A stretch of 64,000 nt of DNA from Paraburkholderia terricola (GCF_900142195.1 NZ_FRAB01000015.1:97038-161037), one strand, 5' to 3'. Positions 8,594 to 18,363 are shown, counted from the stretch's first letter. Program-made: numbers and translations. Notes: a model not told the origin generated them from the letters alone.

Positions 8594-9064
8594 TCACGCG
8601 CGATGATAGGGGTGATTTTGCGTGATGGTCCACGCACGGTAAAGCTGCTCGGCGAGCAGCACGCGGACCATCGCGTGCGGCAAGGTGAGGCTCGACACGC
8701 GCAGCAGCATATCGGCGCGCGCCTTCAGATCGGGATCGAGCCCGTCGGCGCCGCCGATCAGAAACGCCACGTCGCGGCCGTCCTGCTGCCAGCCGGGCAG
8801 GGCGCCCGCAAGCTGCATGGTGGTCCAGTCCTTGCCGCGTTCGTCGAGCGCGACGATGCGCGCGTTCTTCGGCAACGCGGCTTCGATCTTCTGCCGCTCG
8901 GCGGCCATCACGCTTTCCGCCGGCCGTCCCGACGAACGCTGCTCGGGCTTGATCTCGCGCAGCTCGATGCGCAGCTCGGGCGGCATGCGCTTCGCGTATT
9001 CGTCGAAGCCGGTGGCGATCCAGTCCGGCATCTTGTGGCCGACGGCGAGGATATGCAGTTTCAT
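8594..9064 (-). CDS. rlmH: 23S rRNA (pseudouridine1915-N3)-methyltransferase RlmH
   Basis: 156 aa from ATG 9064, the family's usual length; a GTG directly upstream (9067) is an alternative first codon. The start [16 protein letters not shown], the [12 protein letters not shown] strand, the [13 protein letters not shown]-binding loop and the ending [18 protein letters not shown] are diagnostic for the SPOUT methyltransferase that modifies helix 69 of 23S rRNA. It follows rsfS by 57 bp. Confidence 0.96.
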   Translation of the reverse strand: MKLHILAVGHKMPDWIATGFDEYAKRMPPELRIELREIKPEQRSSGRPAESVMAAERQKIEAALPKNARIVALDERGKDWTTMQLAGALPGWQQDGRDVAFLIGGADGLDPDLKARADMLLRVSSLTLPHAMVRVLLAEQLYRAWTITQNHPYHRA

Positions 9065-9121
9065 CACGAATGCGGTCGCGAACTTGTCTTGCGGACGACG
9101 CGGCGGGCCGGCAACGCGCGC

Positions 9122-9574
9122 TTACTTGCGGCGCGCCGTCGCCTTGCGCGCGGGCTTCGCGGCGGGCGCTTCGTCTTCCTCGTCCTCGTCGTCGGGCTCG
9201 CTCGAGCGCGCGCCGCCGAACGGATCGGGCGTCGACAGCTTGATGCGCACCGGCTTGTCGCCCCAGATTTCCTCGAGGTTGTAGTACTGGCGCAGCGCCG
9301 GTTGCAGGATGTGCACGACCGCGTCGCCGCAATCGACCAGCACCCATTCGCCGATGTCCTCGCCCTCGGTGCTGATGATGTCGCCGCCGGCTTCCTTCAC
9401 GCCTTCCCGCACGCTCGAAGCGAGCGCCTTGGTCTGTCGGTTGGAGGTGCCGCTCGCGACGATCACGCGATCGAACAGCGCGGTCAGGTGGCTGGTGTTG
9501 AACACCTTGATGTCTTGCGCCTTGACGTCTTCGAGAGCGTCGACGATCACGCGTTGCAGTTTGCGAATATCCAT
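9122..9574 (-). CDS. rsfS: Ribosomal silencing factor RsfS
   Basis: 150 aa from ATG 9574. The Iojap/RsfS core spans residues 1-115 (MDIRKLQRVIVDALEDVKAQ, then SNRQTKALASSVREGVKEAG, GDAVVHILQPALRQYYNLEE). The C-terminus adds a low-complexity acidic stretch (PDDEDEEDE) and a basic Ala/Lys tail. RsfS binds L14 and blocks subunit joining in starvation. The start lies 4 bp after the nadD stop, which indicates translational coupling; the ribosome site is weak. Confidence 0.94.
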   Translation of the reverse strand: MDIRKLQRVIVDALEDVKAQDIKVFNTSHLTALFDRVIVASGTSNRQTKALASSVREGVKEAGGDIISTEGEDIGEWVLVDCGDAVVHILQPALRQYYNLEEIWGDKPVRIKLSTPDPFGGARSSEPDDEDEEDEAPAAKPARKATARRK

Positions 9575-9578
9575 GAGA

Positions 9579-10364
9579 TTACCGGTGGTACAGATGATGT
9601 TGAAGAATATAGTCCCACACCGCGGTGGGGACATGGCTCACGGCCTTGGCCTGGTCCTGGCTTGCTTGCGCGCGCTCGCGCTGTTTCTGGTCTTGCGGTT
9701 CGCCGCTCGCGTGCTGGGCGAGCCGCCGGCTCACCTGTTCGCGCAGATGCGCGCGAATGTCGGTGGCCGAGACGTTGAACGCCAGCGTCGTATCGATCAG
9801 CAAGTGGCCGCTGGGCGTGGCTTGCAGCACCTCGGCGCGGGCGCGGCGCGCGTCGATTTCCCGCGCCAGCGCCGCTGGAATCGACGCGAGGTCGAAGCCC
9901 GGCCGCGTGGCCGCGCAAATGTGCGCGTAGTCGAACAGGCGCCGCCAGTCGCGCCATGTGTCGAGGTGCACGAGTTGATCCGCGCCGATCAGCAGCGCGA
10001 TCGACGCTTGCCCGCCTTCGCGTTCGCGCCAGCGTTGCAGCGTGTCGACCGTATAGGTGGGGCCGTCGTGTTCGATTTCGTCGGTCGCGACCCGCACGGC
10101 CACGCCGGGCAGCACCAGTTCGCTTGCCGCGGCGCGTGTCATCGCGAGTCGATGCACGGCCGGCGACACGTCCGACTTCTGCCACGGCTGACCGGCCGGC
10201 AGCAGCACCAGTTCGGTCAGGCGCAGGACCTCGGCGAAACGCCGCGCGAGCGCGAGGTGGCCGTCGTGAATCGGATCGAACGTGCCGCCGAGCAGTCCGA
10301 TCCGGCGAGGCAGGGCGACAGGATGAGCGTTCGGCTTCAGGTGAGGATCCTTTGTCGTGTCCAC
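9579..10364 (-). CDS. nadD: Nicotinate-nucleotide adenylyltransferase
   Basis: 261 aa. It has the nucleotidyltransferase [12 protein letters not shown] motif (about residues 26-37) and the second motif in [12 protein letters not shown]. The enzyme makes deamido-NAD from nicotinate mononucleotide and ATP. The protein is longer than the E. coli enzyme because of an N-terminal extension of about 20 residues and a Gln/Ala-rich insert near the C-terminus ([20 protein letters not shown]). It heads the nadD-rsfS-rlmH-maf-rng group. Confidence 0.94.
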   Translation of the reverse strand: MDTTKDPHLKPNAHPVALPRRIGLLGGTFDPIHDGHLALARRFAEVLRLTELVLLPAGQPWQKSDVSPAVHRLAMTRAAASELVLPGVAVRVATDEIEHDGPTYTVDTLQRWREREGGQASIALLIGADQLVHLDTWRDWRRLFDYAHICAATRPGFDLASIPAALAREIDARRARAEVLQATPSGHLLIDTTLAFNVSATDIRAHLREQVSRRLAQHASGEPQDQKQRERAQASQDQAKAVSHVPTAVWDYILQHHLYHR

Positions 10365-10392
10365 GTGAAGGGGCGTGCGGGCCGGCCCGGCC

Positions 10393-11316
10393 TCACACCC
10401 ATTCGCGCGGCACGAGAAAATCGCTGTAAAGGCGCGCTTCCGGCGTGCCCGGCTCGGGCTGCCAGTTGTAGCGCCAGTTCACCACAGGCGGCATCGACAT
10501 CAGAATCGATTCGGTGCGTCCGCCGCTTTGCAGCCCAAACAGTGTGCCACGGTCGAACACCAGATTGAACTCGACGTAGCGCCCGCGCCGGTAAGCCTGG
10601 AAATCGCGCTCGGCCTGGCCATATGGAATGTTGCGGCGCTTTTCGATGATCGGCAGATACGCCTCGAGGAATCCCTCGCCGACGCTCTTCACCATCGCGA
10701 ACGATTGAGCGAAGCCCGGCGCGGAGAAATCGTCGAAGAAAATCCCGCCGATGCCGCGCGGTTCGTTGCGGTGCTTGAGGAAGAAATACTCGTCGCACCA
10801 GCGCTTGAAACTCGGGTAAAGCTCCGCGCCATAAGGCTGCAGCGCGTCGCGGCAGACGCGGTGAAAATGCCGTGCGTCTTCCTCGTAGCCATAGTAGGGC
10901 GTGAGATCCATGCCGCCGCCGAACCAGAACACCGGCTCCTCGCCGGCCTTGGTGGCGACCAGCAAGCGCACGTTCATATGCACGGTCGGGCAATGCGGAT
11001 TGTGCGGATGCAGCACGAGCGACACGCCCATCGCCTCGAAGCCGCGCCCGGCCAACTGCGGGCGCGCCGCGCTCGCCGAACCGGGCAACGCGTCGCCCGC
11101 GACGTCGGAGAAGCCGATGCCGGCGCGCTCGAAGAAGTTGCCGCCTTCCAGGATCCGCGTGCAGCCGCCGCCGCGCAGCTTCTCGCCGGGGGCGCGCTGC
11201 CATGCGTCGGTTGCGAACGGCGTGCCGTCGAACGCGCCCAGCGTGTCCGCGATCTGCGTTTGCAGGCCTTGCAGCCAGCTGCGCACGGCCTGTGCGTCGA
11301 AGCTCGAATCGTTCAT
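10393..11316 (-). CDS. hemF: Oxygen-dependent coproporphyrinogen III oxidase
   Basis: 307 aa from ATG 11316, the family length; the ORF stays open upstream but the extra residues are Arg-rich with no family similarity. Typical blocks are [57 protein letters not shown] and [18 protein letters not shown]. It converts coproporphyrinogen III to protoporphyrinogen IX using O2. It lies 28 bp before nadD and about 250 bp after purD on the same strand. Confidence 0.96.
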   Translation of the reverse strand: MNDSSFDAQAVRSWLQGLQTQIADTLGAFDGTPFATDAWQRAPGEKLRGGGCTRILEGGNFFERAGIGFSDVAGDALPGSASAARPQLAGRGFEAMGVSLVLHPHNPHCPTVHMNVRLLVATKAGEEPVFWFGGGMDLTPYYGYEEDARHFHRVCRDALQPYGAELYPSFKRWCDEYFFLKHRNEPRGIGGIFFDDFSAPGFAQSFAMVKSVGEGFLEAYLPIIEKRRNIPYGQAERDFQAYRRGRYVEFNLVFDRGTLFGLQSGGRTESILMSMPPVVNWRYNWQPEPGTPEARLYSDFLVPREWV

Positions 11317-11570
11317 GAATGCAGGTGCTGAGGGCGGCACGCTCGTCGTGCCGCGGGTTCTACGTGAAGGGCGACGGCCGGGCCATCGGCAGGATGAACC
11401 TGCGAAGGCGCGGCGGTACGGTGATTCGCGCCGGGCAGTCGGGCTATTGGCCCGCATGAGCCGATATCGGCATCGCCTGATGCAATGAGCACGGAAACGG
11501 CCGCGAAACCGGTCGCGAAAACCCGCAGTGTAGCGCCGTTGGCGCCGCACGCGGGCGAGTGGGGCATGGC

Positions 11571-12869
11571 CTACTGCTTGCCTTCGGTCCTGGCGTCGTG
11601 CTTGCGGTTCAGCGCCCGGTAGCCGATGTCGCGCCGATACTGCATGCCGTCGAACGAAATCTGGTTGATCGTTTCATACGCGACCGACTGGGCGCTGCGC
11701 ACCGAGTCCGCCAGGCCCACCACGCACAGCACGCGGCCGCCCGAGGTGGTGAGCTTGCCGTCCGCGAGCGTGGTGCCGGCGTGGAACGTGACCGAATCCG
11801 AGGTTTCAGCGGGAATGTCGCTGATACGGTCGCCCTTGCGCGGCGTGTCAGGATAGTTGTACGCGGCGAGCACGACGCCCAGCGCGGTACGGCGGTCCCA
11901 TTCCAGTTCGACCGTATCGAGCGTGCCGGCGATTGCCTGCTCGACCACCTTCGAATAGTCGCCCTTCAGACGCGCCATGATCGGCTGCGTTTCGGGGTCG
12001 CCCATGCGGCAGTTGAATTCGAGCGTCTTCGGATTGCCTTGCGCGTCGATCATCAAACCGGCGTACAGGAAGCCCGTATAGCGGATGCCTTCCCTCTCCA
12101 TGCCGCGCACGGTCGGCAGAATGATTTCGCGCATCACGCGCGCATGCAGTTGCGGCGTGACGATCGGCGCGGGCGAATACGCGCCCATGCCGCCGGTGTT
12201 CGGGCCCTGGTCGCCGTCGAGCAGGCGCTTGTGGTCCTGGCTCGACGCGAGCGGCAGCACGTGTTTGCCGTCCACCATCACGATGAAGCTCGCTTCCTCG
12301 CCCGTGAGGAATTCCTCGATCACGACACGCGCGCCGGCGTCGCCGAGCTTGTTGTCCGACAGCATCATGTCGACCGCCGCGTGCGCTTCTTCCAGCGTTT
12401 GCGCGACCACCACGCCCTTGCCGGCGGCGAGGCCGTCGGCCTTGATGACGATCGGCGCGCCCCTGGCGTCCAGATACGCGTGCGCGGCGGCGACGTCGGC
12501 GAAGGTTTCGTATTCTGCGGTCGGGATCGCGTGACGCTTCATGAACGCCTTGGCGAAATCCTTCGAGCTTTCGAGTTGAGCGGCCTCCTTGGTCGGCCCG
12601 AAAATCTTCAGACCGCGCGAGCGGAACAGATTCACGATGCCGGCGGCGAGCGGCGCTTCCGGCCCGACCAGCGTGAAGGCGATCTGCTCTTTCTCGGCGA
12701 AATCGGCGAGCGCGGCGGGCTCGCTCATGTCGATGTTGCGCAGACGCTCGTCCTGGGCGGTGCCGCCGTTGCCTGGCGCCACGTAGACGAGCTGGACCCG
12801 CGGCGATTGCGCGAGCTTCCATGCGAGCGCATGTTCGCGACCGCCGGAACCGACGACGAGTAACTTCAT
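11571..12869 (-). CDS. purD: Phosphoribosylamine-glycine ligase
   Basis: 432 aa ATP-grasp enzyme. It begins [20 protein letters not shown], carries the SLQDHK-type segment ([20 protein letters not shown]) and the [14 protein letters not shown] motif. It catalyses the second step of purine synthesis. In this lineage purD commonly sits between yebC and hemF, as here. The 12870-13125 interval before it (256 bp) contains no supported gene; it is the likely promoter region. Confidence 0.96.
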   Translation of the reverse strand: MKLLVVGSGGREHALAWKLAQSPRVQLVYVAPGNGGTAQDERLRNIDMSEPAALADFAEKEQIAFTLVGPEAPLAAGIVNLFRSRGLKIFGPTKEAAQLESSKDFAKAFMKRHAIPTAEYETFADVAAAHAYLDARGAPIVIKADGLAAGKGVVVAQTLEEAHAAVDMMLSDNKLGDAGARVVIEEFLTGEEASFIVMVDGKHVLPLASSQDHKRLLDGDQGPNTGGMGAYSPAPIVTPQLHARVMREIILPTVRGMEREGIRYTGFLYAGLMIDAQGNPKTLEFNCRMGDPETQPIMARLKGDYSKVVEQAIAGTLDTVELEWDRRTALGVVLAAYNYPDTPRKGDRISDIPAETSDSVTFHAGTTLADGKLTTSGGRVLCVVGLADSVRSAQSVAYETINQISFDGMQYRRDIGYRALNRKHDARTEGKQ

Positions 12870-13125
12870 GAGAATCCCCGAGACTTAAAAACCATGAACG
12901 GCCGACGCAGCGCGCGCTCAGCCGTGGATATCAGCAAGATTCGCACAGCGCTCGCAGCCGGGAAGTGGCGCAGGGCACATAAGCGAACCGGAGTGGCCGT
13001 GGCGGGCAGCGGGCGCGAAGGCCCGCTAGCGTCCGCCAACGCCCGTTCAGCGACGACGCGAGGGCCGGCCGGCGGCGTGGCGCGGTGTTCGGTGCGAACT
13101 CCCGCCGCGCGCCGCGGGGGCGCGC

Positions 13126-13854
13126 TCATTCGTCGGCGATGGCGGCGTTTGTATAGACTTCCTGCACGTCGTCCAGATTCTCCAGCGCGTCGAGCAGCTT
13201 CTGCATTTTCACTGCGTCGTCGCCGGTGAATTCGACTTCCGTTTGAGGTTTCATCGTGACCTCGGCCAGCTCGGCCTTGAAGCCCGCGGCTTCGAGCGCG
13301 GTCTTCACCTTCGGGAAATCGTTCGGCGGGCACAGCACTTCGATACTGCCGTCGTCGTTCGTGACGACGTCGTCGGCGCCGGCTTCGAGCGCGGCTTCCA
13401 TCAGCTTGTCTTCAGCCGTGCCGGGCGCGAACAGGAACTGGCCGACGTGATCGAACATGAACGACACCGAGCCGTCCGTGCCCATGTTGCCGCCGTTCTT
13501 CGAGAACGCGTGACGCACTTCGGCCACCGTGCGCGTGCGGTTATCGGTCATCGTATCGACGATGACCGCCGCGCCGCCGATGCCGTAGCCTTCGTAGCGG
13601 ATTTCCTCGTAGCTTGCGCCGTCCACGCCGCCCACGCCGCGCTGGATCGCGCGGTTGACGTTGTCTTTGGGCATGTTGGCGTCGTACGCCTTTTCGACGG
13701 CGAGCCGCAGACGCGGGTTCGAGTCGATGTCGCCGCCGCCCATGCGCGCCGCGACCTGAATTTCCTTGATGAGCCGCGTCCAGACCTTGCCGCGCTTGGC
13801 ATCGGCCGCTGCTTTTTTATGCTTGATGTTGGCCCACTTCGAATGACCCGCCAT
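13126..13854 (-). CDS. yebC: YebC/PmpR family protein
   Basis: 242 aa from ATG 13854, preceded by [30 protein letters not shown] is the family's invariant start, and the ORF reading on to 14514 is therefore rejected. Other blocks are [26 protein letters not shown] and [19 protein letters not shown]. YebC homologues have been described as transcription regulators and, more recently, as factors that help ribosomes through polyproline-type stalls; which role applies here cannot be seen. Confidence 0.95.
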   Translation of the reverse strand: MAGHSKWANIKHKKAAADAKRGKVWTRLIKEIQVAARMGGGDIDSNPRLRLAVEKAYDANMPKDNVNRAIQRGVGGVDGASYEEIRYEGYGIGGAAVIVDTMTDNRTRTVAEVRHAFSKNGGNMGTDGSVSFMFDHVGQFLFAPGTAEDKLMEAALEAGADDVVTNDDGSIEVLCPPNDFPKVKTALEAAGFKAELAEVTMKPQTEVEFTGDDAVKMQKLLDALENLDDVQEVYTNAAIADE

Positions 13855-14225
13855 ACCTTTCTCCGTCGCGCGCGCCAGCGGGGCGCACGCATTGTGCAAT
13901 TGTCGTTGCGATGCCGGCCGCTTGCGCGTGCGAATCGCGGTCTTGCGCCTCGAGGTCGGACCCGCCCCATGCCGGACCGCCTGGCTGCCCGATGTCAGTC
14001 TGGTTTTAGACCTGTCAGCTTGATCACGCCCGGCCGGCCCCGGCTCACGGGACAGAAAGTCGGCAGCGCGGTTGGGGTTGGGACGAGGCGTGCGGCCAGC
14101 GCACGGCTGAGTGCCGCTCCAACCGCGCCGGTTACCACAGGCTCCGCGTAAAGGCGCGACGCGCGAGGCGCGGGTGCCAATGGTGCAAGCGGGCGGTGCA
14201 AGTTGAGCCGCTCCTTGAGCGGATT

Positions 14226-14240
14226 CGAATTTTATCACGC
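14226..14240 (-). promoter_or_regulatory. Possible extended -10 promoter upstream of yebC
   Basis: On the minus strand TGATAAAAT (extended -10) covers roughly 14229-14237. No convincing -35 is seen. It would give yebC a leader of about 370 nt. The 13855-14413 interval otherwise holds only a doubtful 68-codon minus-strand ORF (13995-14201, TTG start, AAGGAG site) and the hicA control region. Confidence 0.3.
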
Positions 14241-14357
14241 CGATGGGGCGTGGCAGAGGGGCGCGTGGCGGGAAAGTGCGCGGAAAGCAGGCGGCAGCGG
14301 CTCGTCGGCGCACATGGACCTGGCCAAGCGGGTTTTTCAGGCGGCCGCAGGCGCTTC

Positions 14358-14409
14358 GTTTATAAACATTTATGCTTGTAATTGGCGCTGTGTTCACGGA
14401 CACAGGAGG
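14358..14409 (+). promoter_or_regulatory. Candidate hicAB promoter/operator
   Basis: An AT-rich island just before hicA contains a perfect 10-bp palindrome GTTTATAAAC (14358-14367) and then an inverted repeat CTGTGT-6 nt-ACACAG (14388-14405). The second overlaps the hicA ribosome site AGGAGG. HicB-type antitoxins bind palindromes at their own promoter, so these are candidate operators; the assignment is inferred from position and symmetry only. Confidence 0.45.
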
Positions 14410-14413
14410 GCCG

Positions 14414-14590
14414 GTGAAGCAAAGCGAGTTCAGACGTTGGCTCGCTGACCAGGGAGCGACTTTCCAGCAAGGCAGCAAGCATTTGAAGGTGTATCTGAAC
14501 GGTCGGCAGACCACGCTGCCGAGGCATCCCGCTCATGAGATATCGGAGCCGCTTCGTCAAGCAATTCTCAAACAACTGAAATGCAAATAG
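14414..14590 (+). CDS. hicA: HicA-type mRNA interferase toxin
   Basis: 58 aa from GTG 14414, which has AGGAGGG immediately upstream; an ATG at 14372 in the same frame lacks a ribosome site and adds residues foreign to the family. The sequence [20 protein letters not shown], His23 in GSKHLKVYL, and the DHPxxEL-like RHPAHEIS match the double-stranded-RNA-binding-like HicA fold with its catalytic His. HicA cleaves mRNA at ribosome-independent sites. The hicB antitoxin gene follows 68 bp downstream. Confidence 0.9.
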   Translation: MKQSEFRRWLADQGATFQQGSKHLKVYLNGRQTTLPRHPAHEISEPLRQAILKQLKCK

Positions 14591-14594
14591 AGGC

Positions 14595-14612
14595 AAGCCC
14601 CGCGAGGGGCTT
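14595..14612 (+). other. Hairpin between hicA and hicB
   Basis: AAGCCCC and GGGGCTT pair around GCGA, starting 4 bp after the hicA stop. There is no clear T-run, so it may be an attenuator, an RNA-stability element or a weak terminator separating toxin and antitoxin expression. Confidence 0.5.
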
Positions 14613-14658
14613 CGTCACCACCCGAGCCTTTCCCTTACGCACCACCGGAGATTGACCT

Positions 14659-15081
14659 ATGTTTCGCTATCCCGCACGCATCGAACCGGATGAAGGCGGT
14701 TTTACCGTGTCTTTTCGTGACATTCCCGAGGCGCTGACCAGCGGCGGCACACTTGAGGAAGCGCGTGAAATGGCGGCCGACGCGCTGGCGACCGCGATGG
14801 ATTTCTACTTCGAAGACAAACGCCCGGTGCCGTTGCCGTCAAAGGCGCGGCGCGGCGAAACGCTGATCGAATTGCCTGCCAGCCTGGCCGCAAAGGTGCT
14901 GCTGCTCAACGAGATGCTGGCGCAAAAAGTGTCGCCTGCCGAACTCGCCAGGCGCCTTCACACGCGTTCGCAGGACATCCAGCGTGTGATCGACCTCGGT
15001 CACGCGACCAAGATCGACACGATCGCGGCGGCGCTCGCCGCACTGGGAAAGCGACTCGAGTTGTCGATCGTTCCGGCCTGA
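14659..15081 (+). CDS. hicB: HicB-type antitoxin with helix-turn-helix
   Basis: 140 aa. Residues 1-60 (MFRYPARIEPDEGGFTVSFR, then DIPEALTSGGTLEEAREMA) form the partially degraded RNase H-like HicB domain. Residues 85-138 (VSPAELARRLHTRSQDIQRV) are a Cro/XRE helix-turn-helix. It neutralises HicA and, in this subgroup, represses the operon. The CGGAG site lies about 8 bp before ATG. Order toxin-then-antitoxin is usual for hicAB. Confidence 0.92.
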   Translation: MFRYPARIEPDEGGFTVSFRDIPEALTSGGTLEEAREMAADALATAMDFYFEDKRPVPLPSKARRGETLIELPASLAAKVLLLNEMLAQKVSPAELARRLHTRSQDIQRVIDLGHATKIDTIAAALAALGKRLELSIVPA

Positions 15082-15094
15082 CACGCACATGCCC

Positions 15095-15116
15095 GGCGGC
15101 AACGGCGATTGCCGCC
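15095..15116. terminator. Hairpin between convergent hicB and upp
   Basis: GGCGGCAA and TTGCCGCC form a perfect 8-bp stem with a 6-nt loop in the 63-bp gap between the ends of hicB and upp. There is no T-run on the plus strand, so it may be a partial or bidirectional terminator. Confidence 0.4.
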
Positions 15117-15144
15117 CGCCGCCGCCCCTTCTTTCAACCCGCCT

Positions 15145-15795
15145 TCAGTTCTTCGTCCCGAACAGCCGGTCCCCCGCATCGCCGAGACCCGGCACGATAT
15201 ACGCGTGCTCGTTCAGATGCGAATCGAGCGAAGCCACATACAGCTTGACGTCCGGGTGCGCGTTCTGGAACACCTGCACGCCTTCGGGCGCGGCTACCAG
15301 CGCGAGGAACAGAATGTTCTCGCCGGCCACGTTGCGGCGCTTGAGCACGTCCACCGCGTGCACGGCCGAGTAGCCGGTCGCGACCATCGGATCGCACAGA
15401 ATGAACACGCGGTCTTCGAGATCCGGCAGGCGCACCAGATATTCGACCGGCCGGTGATCCGCGGCGCGATATACGCCGATGTGCCCCACGCGCGCCGACG
15501 GCACCAGTTCCAGCAAGCCGTCCGACATGCCGATGCCGGCCCGCAGCACCGGCACGATCGCCAGTTTCTTGCCGGCGATCACCGGGGCGTCGATCTCGAC
15601 GAGCGGCGTGGTCAGGCGCCGCGTGGTCATCGGCAGGTTGCGGGTGATCTCGTAGCCCATCAACAGCGTGATCTCGCGCAGCAGTTCGCGGAACGTGCGG
15701 GTGGAGGTGTCCCGGTCGCGCATGTGTGACAGCTTGTGCTGGATCAGCGGGTGATCGAGGATGAAAAGATTGGGGAAACGGCTGTCCTGAGTCAT
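15145..15795 (-). CDS. upp: Uracil phosphoribosyltransferase
   Basis: 216 aa. It carries the PRPP-binding segment [20 protein letters not shown] and the uracil-binding C-terminal [18 protein letters not shown]. It salvages uracil to UMP. It is convergent with hicB and divergent from the SDR gene at 16033. The N-terminus ([20 protein letters not shown]) fits the family start. Confidence 0.96.
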   Translation of the reverse strand: MTQDSRFPNLFILDHPLIQHKLSHMRDRDTSTRTFRELLREITLLMGYEITRNLPMTTRRLTTPLVEIDAPVIAGKKLAIVPVLRAGIGMSDGLLELVPSARVGHIGVYRAADHRPVEYLVRLPDLEDRVFILCDPMVATGYSAVHAVDVLKRRNVAGENILFLALVAAPEGVQVFQNAHPDVKLYVASLDSHLNEHAYIVPGLGDAGDRLFGTKN

Positions 15796-15943
15796 GGCGG
15801 GGGCGCGAGCGGCGGCTAGAGGGATCGGTTCGGCGCGTCAGCACGGCCGGAAACCGGCGAGATGCGCGCGCCACGGCGCAAGTTTACCGAAAGAGTGCCG
15901 CCCGAAGATACCGGAGATTGCAGCGGCCCGGCGCAATCGGGCA

Positions 15944-15962
15944 CCGATTCTTCTAGAATCGG
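15944..15962 (+). promoter_or_regulatory. Inverted repeat over a -10-like box upstream of the SDR gene
   Basis: CCGATTCT-TCT-AGAATCGG is a perfect 8-bp inverted repeat in the 237-bp gap between divergent upp and the SDR gene. It contains TAGAAT, a fair -10 hexamer, so it could be an operator. No matching -35 is clear. Confidence 0.35.
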
Positions 15963-16032
15963 GGGAGACTTCGCCGCGCCAGGCTCGCGCAGCCCCGCCG
16001 TCGCGCCAGAACTTCGCCACAAGGAAACACAC

Positions 16033-16812
16033 ATGGACATGGGAATCGCAGGACGCACCGCGCTGGTTTGCGCGGCCAGCAAGGGACTCGGGCGCGGCTG
16101 CGCGGAAGCGCTCGCCGCCGAAGGCGTCAACCTGACGATCGTCGCGCGCACCGCCGAGACGCTGGAGGCGACCGCCGCCGAGATTCGCCGGCAAAGCGGC
16201 GTGGAAGTGCACACGGTGGCGTGCGACATCACCACGCCCGAAGGCCGCGCCGCGGCGCTCGCCGCCTGTCCGCAACCGGACATCCTCGTCAATAATGCGG
16301 GCGGGCCGCCGCCGGGCGACTTCCGCGACTTCTCGCACGAGGACTGGATCCGCGCGCTGGAGAGCAACATGCTCACGCCGATCGAACTGATCCGCGCGAC
16401 CATCGACTCGATGAGCGCGCGCGGTTATGGGCGCATCGTCAACATCACGAGTTCGGCGGTGAAGGCGCCGATCGACGTGCTGGGTTTGTCGAACGGCGCG
16501 CGTTCGGGGCTGACCGGCTTCGTCGCCGGACTCGCGCGCAAGGTGGCGCCCACCGGCGTCACGATCAACAACCTGCTGCCCGGTCTGTTCGACACCGACC
16601 GCATCGCCGTCACGTTCGATGCGCAAGCCAGAGCGCAAAACATCTCCGTCGAGGAAGCGCGCCGGCAGCGCATGAAAACGATCCCCGCCGGCCGTTTCGG
16701 CAATCGCGATGAATTCGGCCGCGCCTGCGCGTTCCTGTGCAGCGTGCATGCCGGCTACATCACCGGGCAAAACTGGCTGATCGACGGCGGCGCGTATCCG
16801 GGCACGTTCTAA
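16033..16812 (+). CDS. SDR family oxidoreductase with a non-canonical active site
   Basis: 259 aa from ATG 16033 (site AAGGAAAC). The fold is that of short-chain dehydrogenases: NNAGG at about residue 90 and a C-terminal YITGQNWLIDGG. However, the glycine motif reads CAASKGLGRG instead of TGxxxGxG, and the position of the catalytic YxxxK reads SNGAR, so both Tyr and Lys are absent. This fits the BKR-like SDR subgroup known to deviate from the usual motifs. Substrate unknown. It may be co-transcribed with mgsA 100 bp downstream. Confidence 0.85.
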   Translation: MDMGIAGRTALVCAASKGLGRGCAEALAAEGVNLTIVARTAETLEATAAEIRRQSGVEVHTVACDITTPEGRAAALAACPQPDILVNNAGGPPPGDFRDFSHEDWIRALESNMLTPIELIRATIDSMSARGYGRIVNITSSAVKAPIDVLGLSNGARSGLTGFVAGLARKVAPTGVTINNLLPGLFDTDRIAVTFDAQARAQNISVEEARRQRMKTIPAGRFGNRDEFGRACAFLCSVHAGYITGQNWLIDGGAYPGTF

Positions 16813-16840
16813 CCGGCACGTTCCGCGGCGGCGGCCTTAC

Positions 16841-16870
16841 GCTCACCCTCACCCTCACCCTCACGCTCAC
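16841..16870. repeat. Short hexanucleotide tandem repeat before mgsA
   Basis: Five consecutive 6-bp units of (G/C)CTCAC, the central three identical (CCTCAC), lie between the SDR stop and mgsA. They are followed by an AC-rich stretch that leads to the mgsA ribosome site. Confidence 0.85.
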
Positions 16871-16911
16871 TACAACAACGACAACCACCACGGTTTCAGG
16901 AGTCTTACGTC

Positions 16912-17301
16912 ATGACCACCCGCATTGCGCTGATCGCGCACGATCACAAGAAGGACGACATCGTCAAGCTGGCCGGCGAATACGTCGATACGCTCGGGCG
17001 CTGCGACATCATCGCGACCGGCACGACCGGCTCGCGCATCGCCGAGGCGCACGGCCTGACGGTCGAGCGCATGTTGTCGGGCCCGCATGGCGGCGATCTG
17101 CAGATCGGCGCGCAACTCGCGGAAGGGCGCGTGAACATGGTGATCTTTCTGCGCGATCCGATGACGCCGCAACCGCACGAGCCCGACATCAACGCGCTGG
17201 TGCGCGCGTGCGACGTGCACAACATTCCCTGCGCGACCAATATTTCGACCGCGCGCATGATTCTCGACGTGCTGACCTTGCGCCTGACGCAGCAGGTATG
17301 A
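16912..17301 (+). CDS. mgsA: Methylglyoxal synthase
   Basis: 129 aa. [20 protein letters not shown], the ATGTTGSRI phosphate loop, [11 protein letters not shown] and the catalytic Asp in [15 protein letters not shown] identify the enzyme that converts dihydroxyacetone phosphate to methylglyoxal, a bypass of lower glycolysis. It is followed 60 bp later by a quinone oxidoreductase gene that could help detoxify reactive carbonyls, though that link is inferred. Confidence 0.96.
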   Translation: MTTRIALIAHDHKKDDIVKLAGEYVDTLGRCDIIATGTTGSRIAEAHGLTVERMLSGPHGGDLQIGAQLAEGRVNMVIFLRDPMTPQPHEPDINALVRACDVHNIPCATNISTARMILDVLTLRLTQQV

Positions 17302-17361
17302 GAACGCGCGCTTGCGCAATCCCGATCCAGGCCGAACCAGACCAGACATCCAGGAGACATG

Positions 17362-18336
17362 ATGAGCAAAGCAATCCGATTCGATAAAACCGGCGGCCCC
17401 GAGGTGATGAAATGGGTCGACGTGGAAGTAGGCGAGCCGGGCGCGGGCGAGATCCGCATCAGGCAGACGGCGGTCGGGCTGAACTACATCGACGTGTATT
17501 TCCGCACGGGTCTGTATCCGTTGCCGCTGCCCGGCGGTCTCGGCATGGAGGCGGCCGGTGAAGTGACCGCGGTCGGCTCGGGCGTGAGCGGTCTGAAAGC
17601 GGGCGATCGCGTCGCCTATGTCGCGCGGCCGCCCGGCGCCTACGCGCAGGAGCGCGTGCTGTCGGCGGCGCAGGTGATCAAGCTGCCCGACGCATTGAGC
17701 GACGAGCAGGCGGCCTCGGTGATGCTGCAAGGCTTGACCGCACAATATCTGCTGCGCCGGACCTATCCGGTGAAAGCCGGCGACACGATCCTGATCCAGG
17801 CCGCGGCGGGCGGCGTCGGCCTGCTGGTTTGCCAGTGGGCGAAGGCGCTCGGCGCGACGGTGATCGGCACGGTCGGCTCCGACGAAAAAGCCGAGATCGC
17901 GAAGGCGCACGGCTGCGATCACGCGATCGTCTACACGCGCGAGAACTTCACGAAGCGGGTGCGCGAGATCACCAACGGCGCGGGCGTGCCGGTGGTGTAC
18001 GACTCCATCGGCAAGGATACGTTTACGGCTTCGCTCGACTGCCTCGCGCCGCTCGGCATGTTCGTGAGCTTCGGCAATGCCTCGGGACCGTTGCCGCCGA
18101 TCGATTCATCGGAATTCGCCGGACGCGGCTCGCTGTTCTTCACGCGCCCGACGCTCTTTTCCTATATCGCGAAGCGCAGCGATTACGAGGCGATGTCAGC
18201 CGAGCTGTTCGACGTGCTGGTGTCGGGCAAGGTCAAGACGAGCATCAATCAGCGTTACGCGCTGACGGACGTCGGCCGTGCGCACGCCGATCTCGAAGGG
18301 CGCCGCACCACGGGTTCGACTATTCTGCTGCCGTAA
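17362..18336 (+). CDS. qorA: NADPH:quinone oxidoreductase, zinc-free MDR family
   Basis: 324 aa. The second of two adjacent ATG codons is taken because it is 5 bp from AGGAG. The protein has the N-terminal GroES-like part (GLNYIDVYFRTGLYPLPLPG) and the nucleotide-binding AAAGGVGLL motif at about residue 150, and it lacks the zinc-ligand cysteines. It probably reduces quinones by one electron with NADPH in the cytoplasm. A strong terminator follows 27 bp after the stop. Confidence 0.9.
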   Translation: MSKAIRFDKTGGPEVMKWVDVEVGEPGAGEIRIRQTAVGLNYIDVYFRTGLYPLPLPGGLGMEAAGEVTAVGSGVSGLKAGDRVAYVARPPGAYAQERVLSAAQVIKLPDALSDEQAASVMLQGLTAQYLLRRTYPVKAGDTILIQAAAGGVGLLVCQWAKALGATVIGTVGSDEKAEIAKAHGCDHAIVYTRENFTKRVREITNGAGVPVVYDSIGKDTFTASLDCLAPLGMFVSFGNASGPLPPIDSSEFAGRGSLFFTRPTLFSYIAKRSDYEAMSAELFDVLVSGKVKTSINQRYALTDVGRAHADLEGRRTTGSTILLP

Positions 18337-18363
18337 CACGCGCGAAACCAAGTCCAGCGTTTG

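Noticed and set aside
8307..9347. 346-aa minus-strand frame across the 8-bp repeat with repeated LPRCLVAS
   Set aside because: The repeat peptide is only the translation of the DNA repeat, and the frame runs through rlmH in a different phase.
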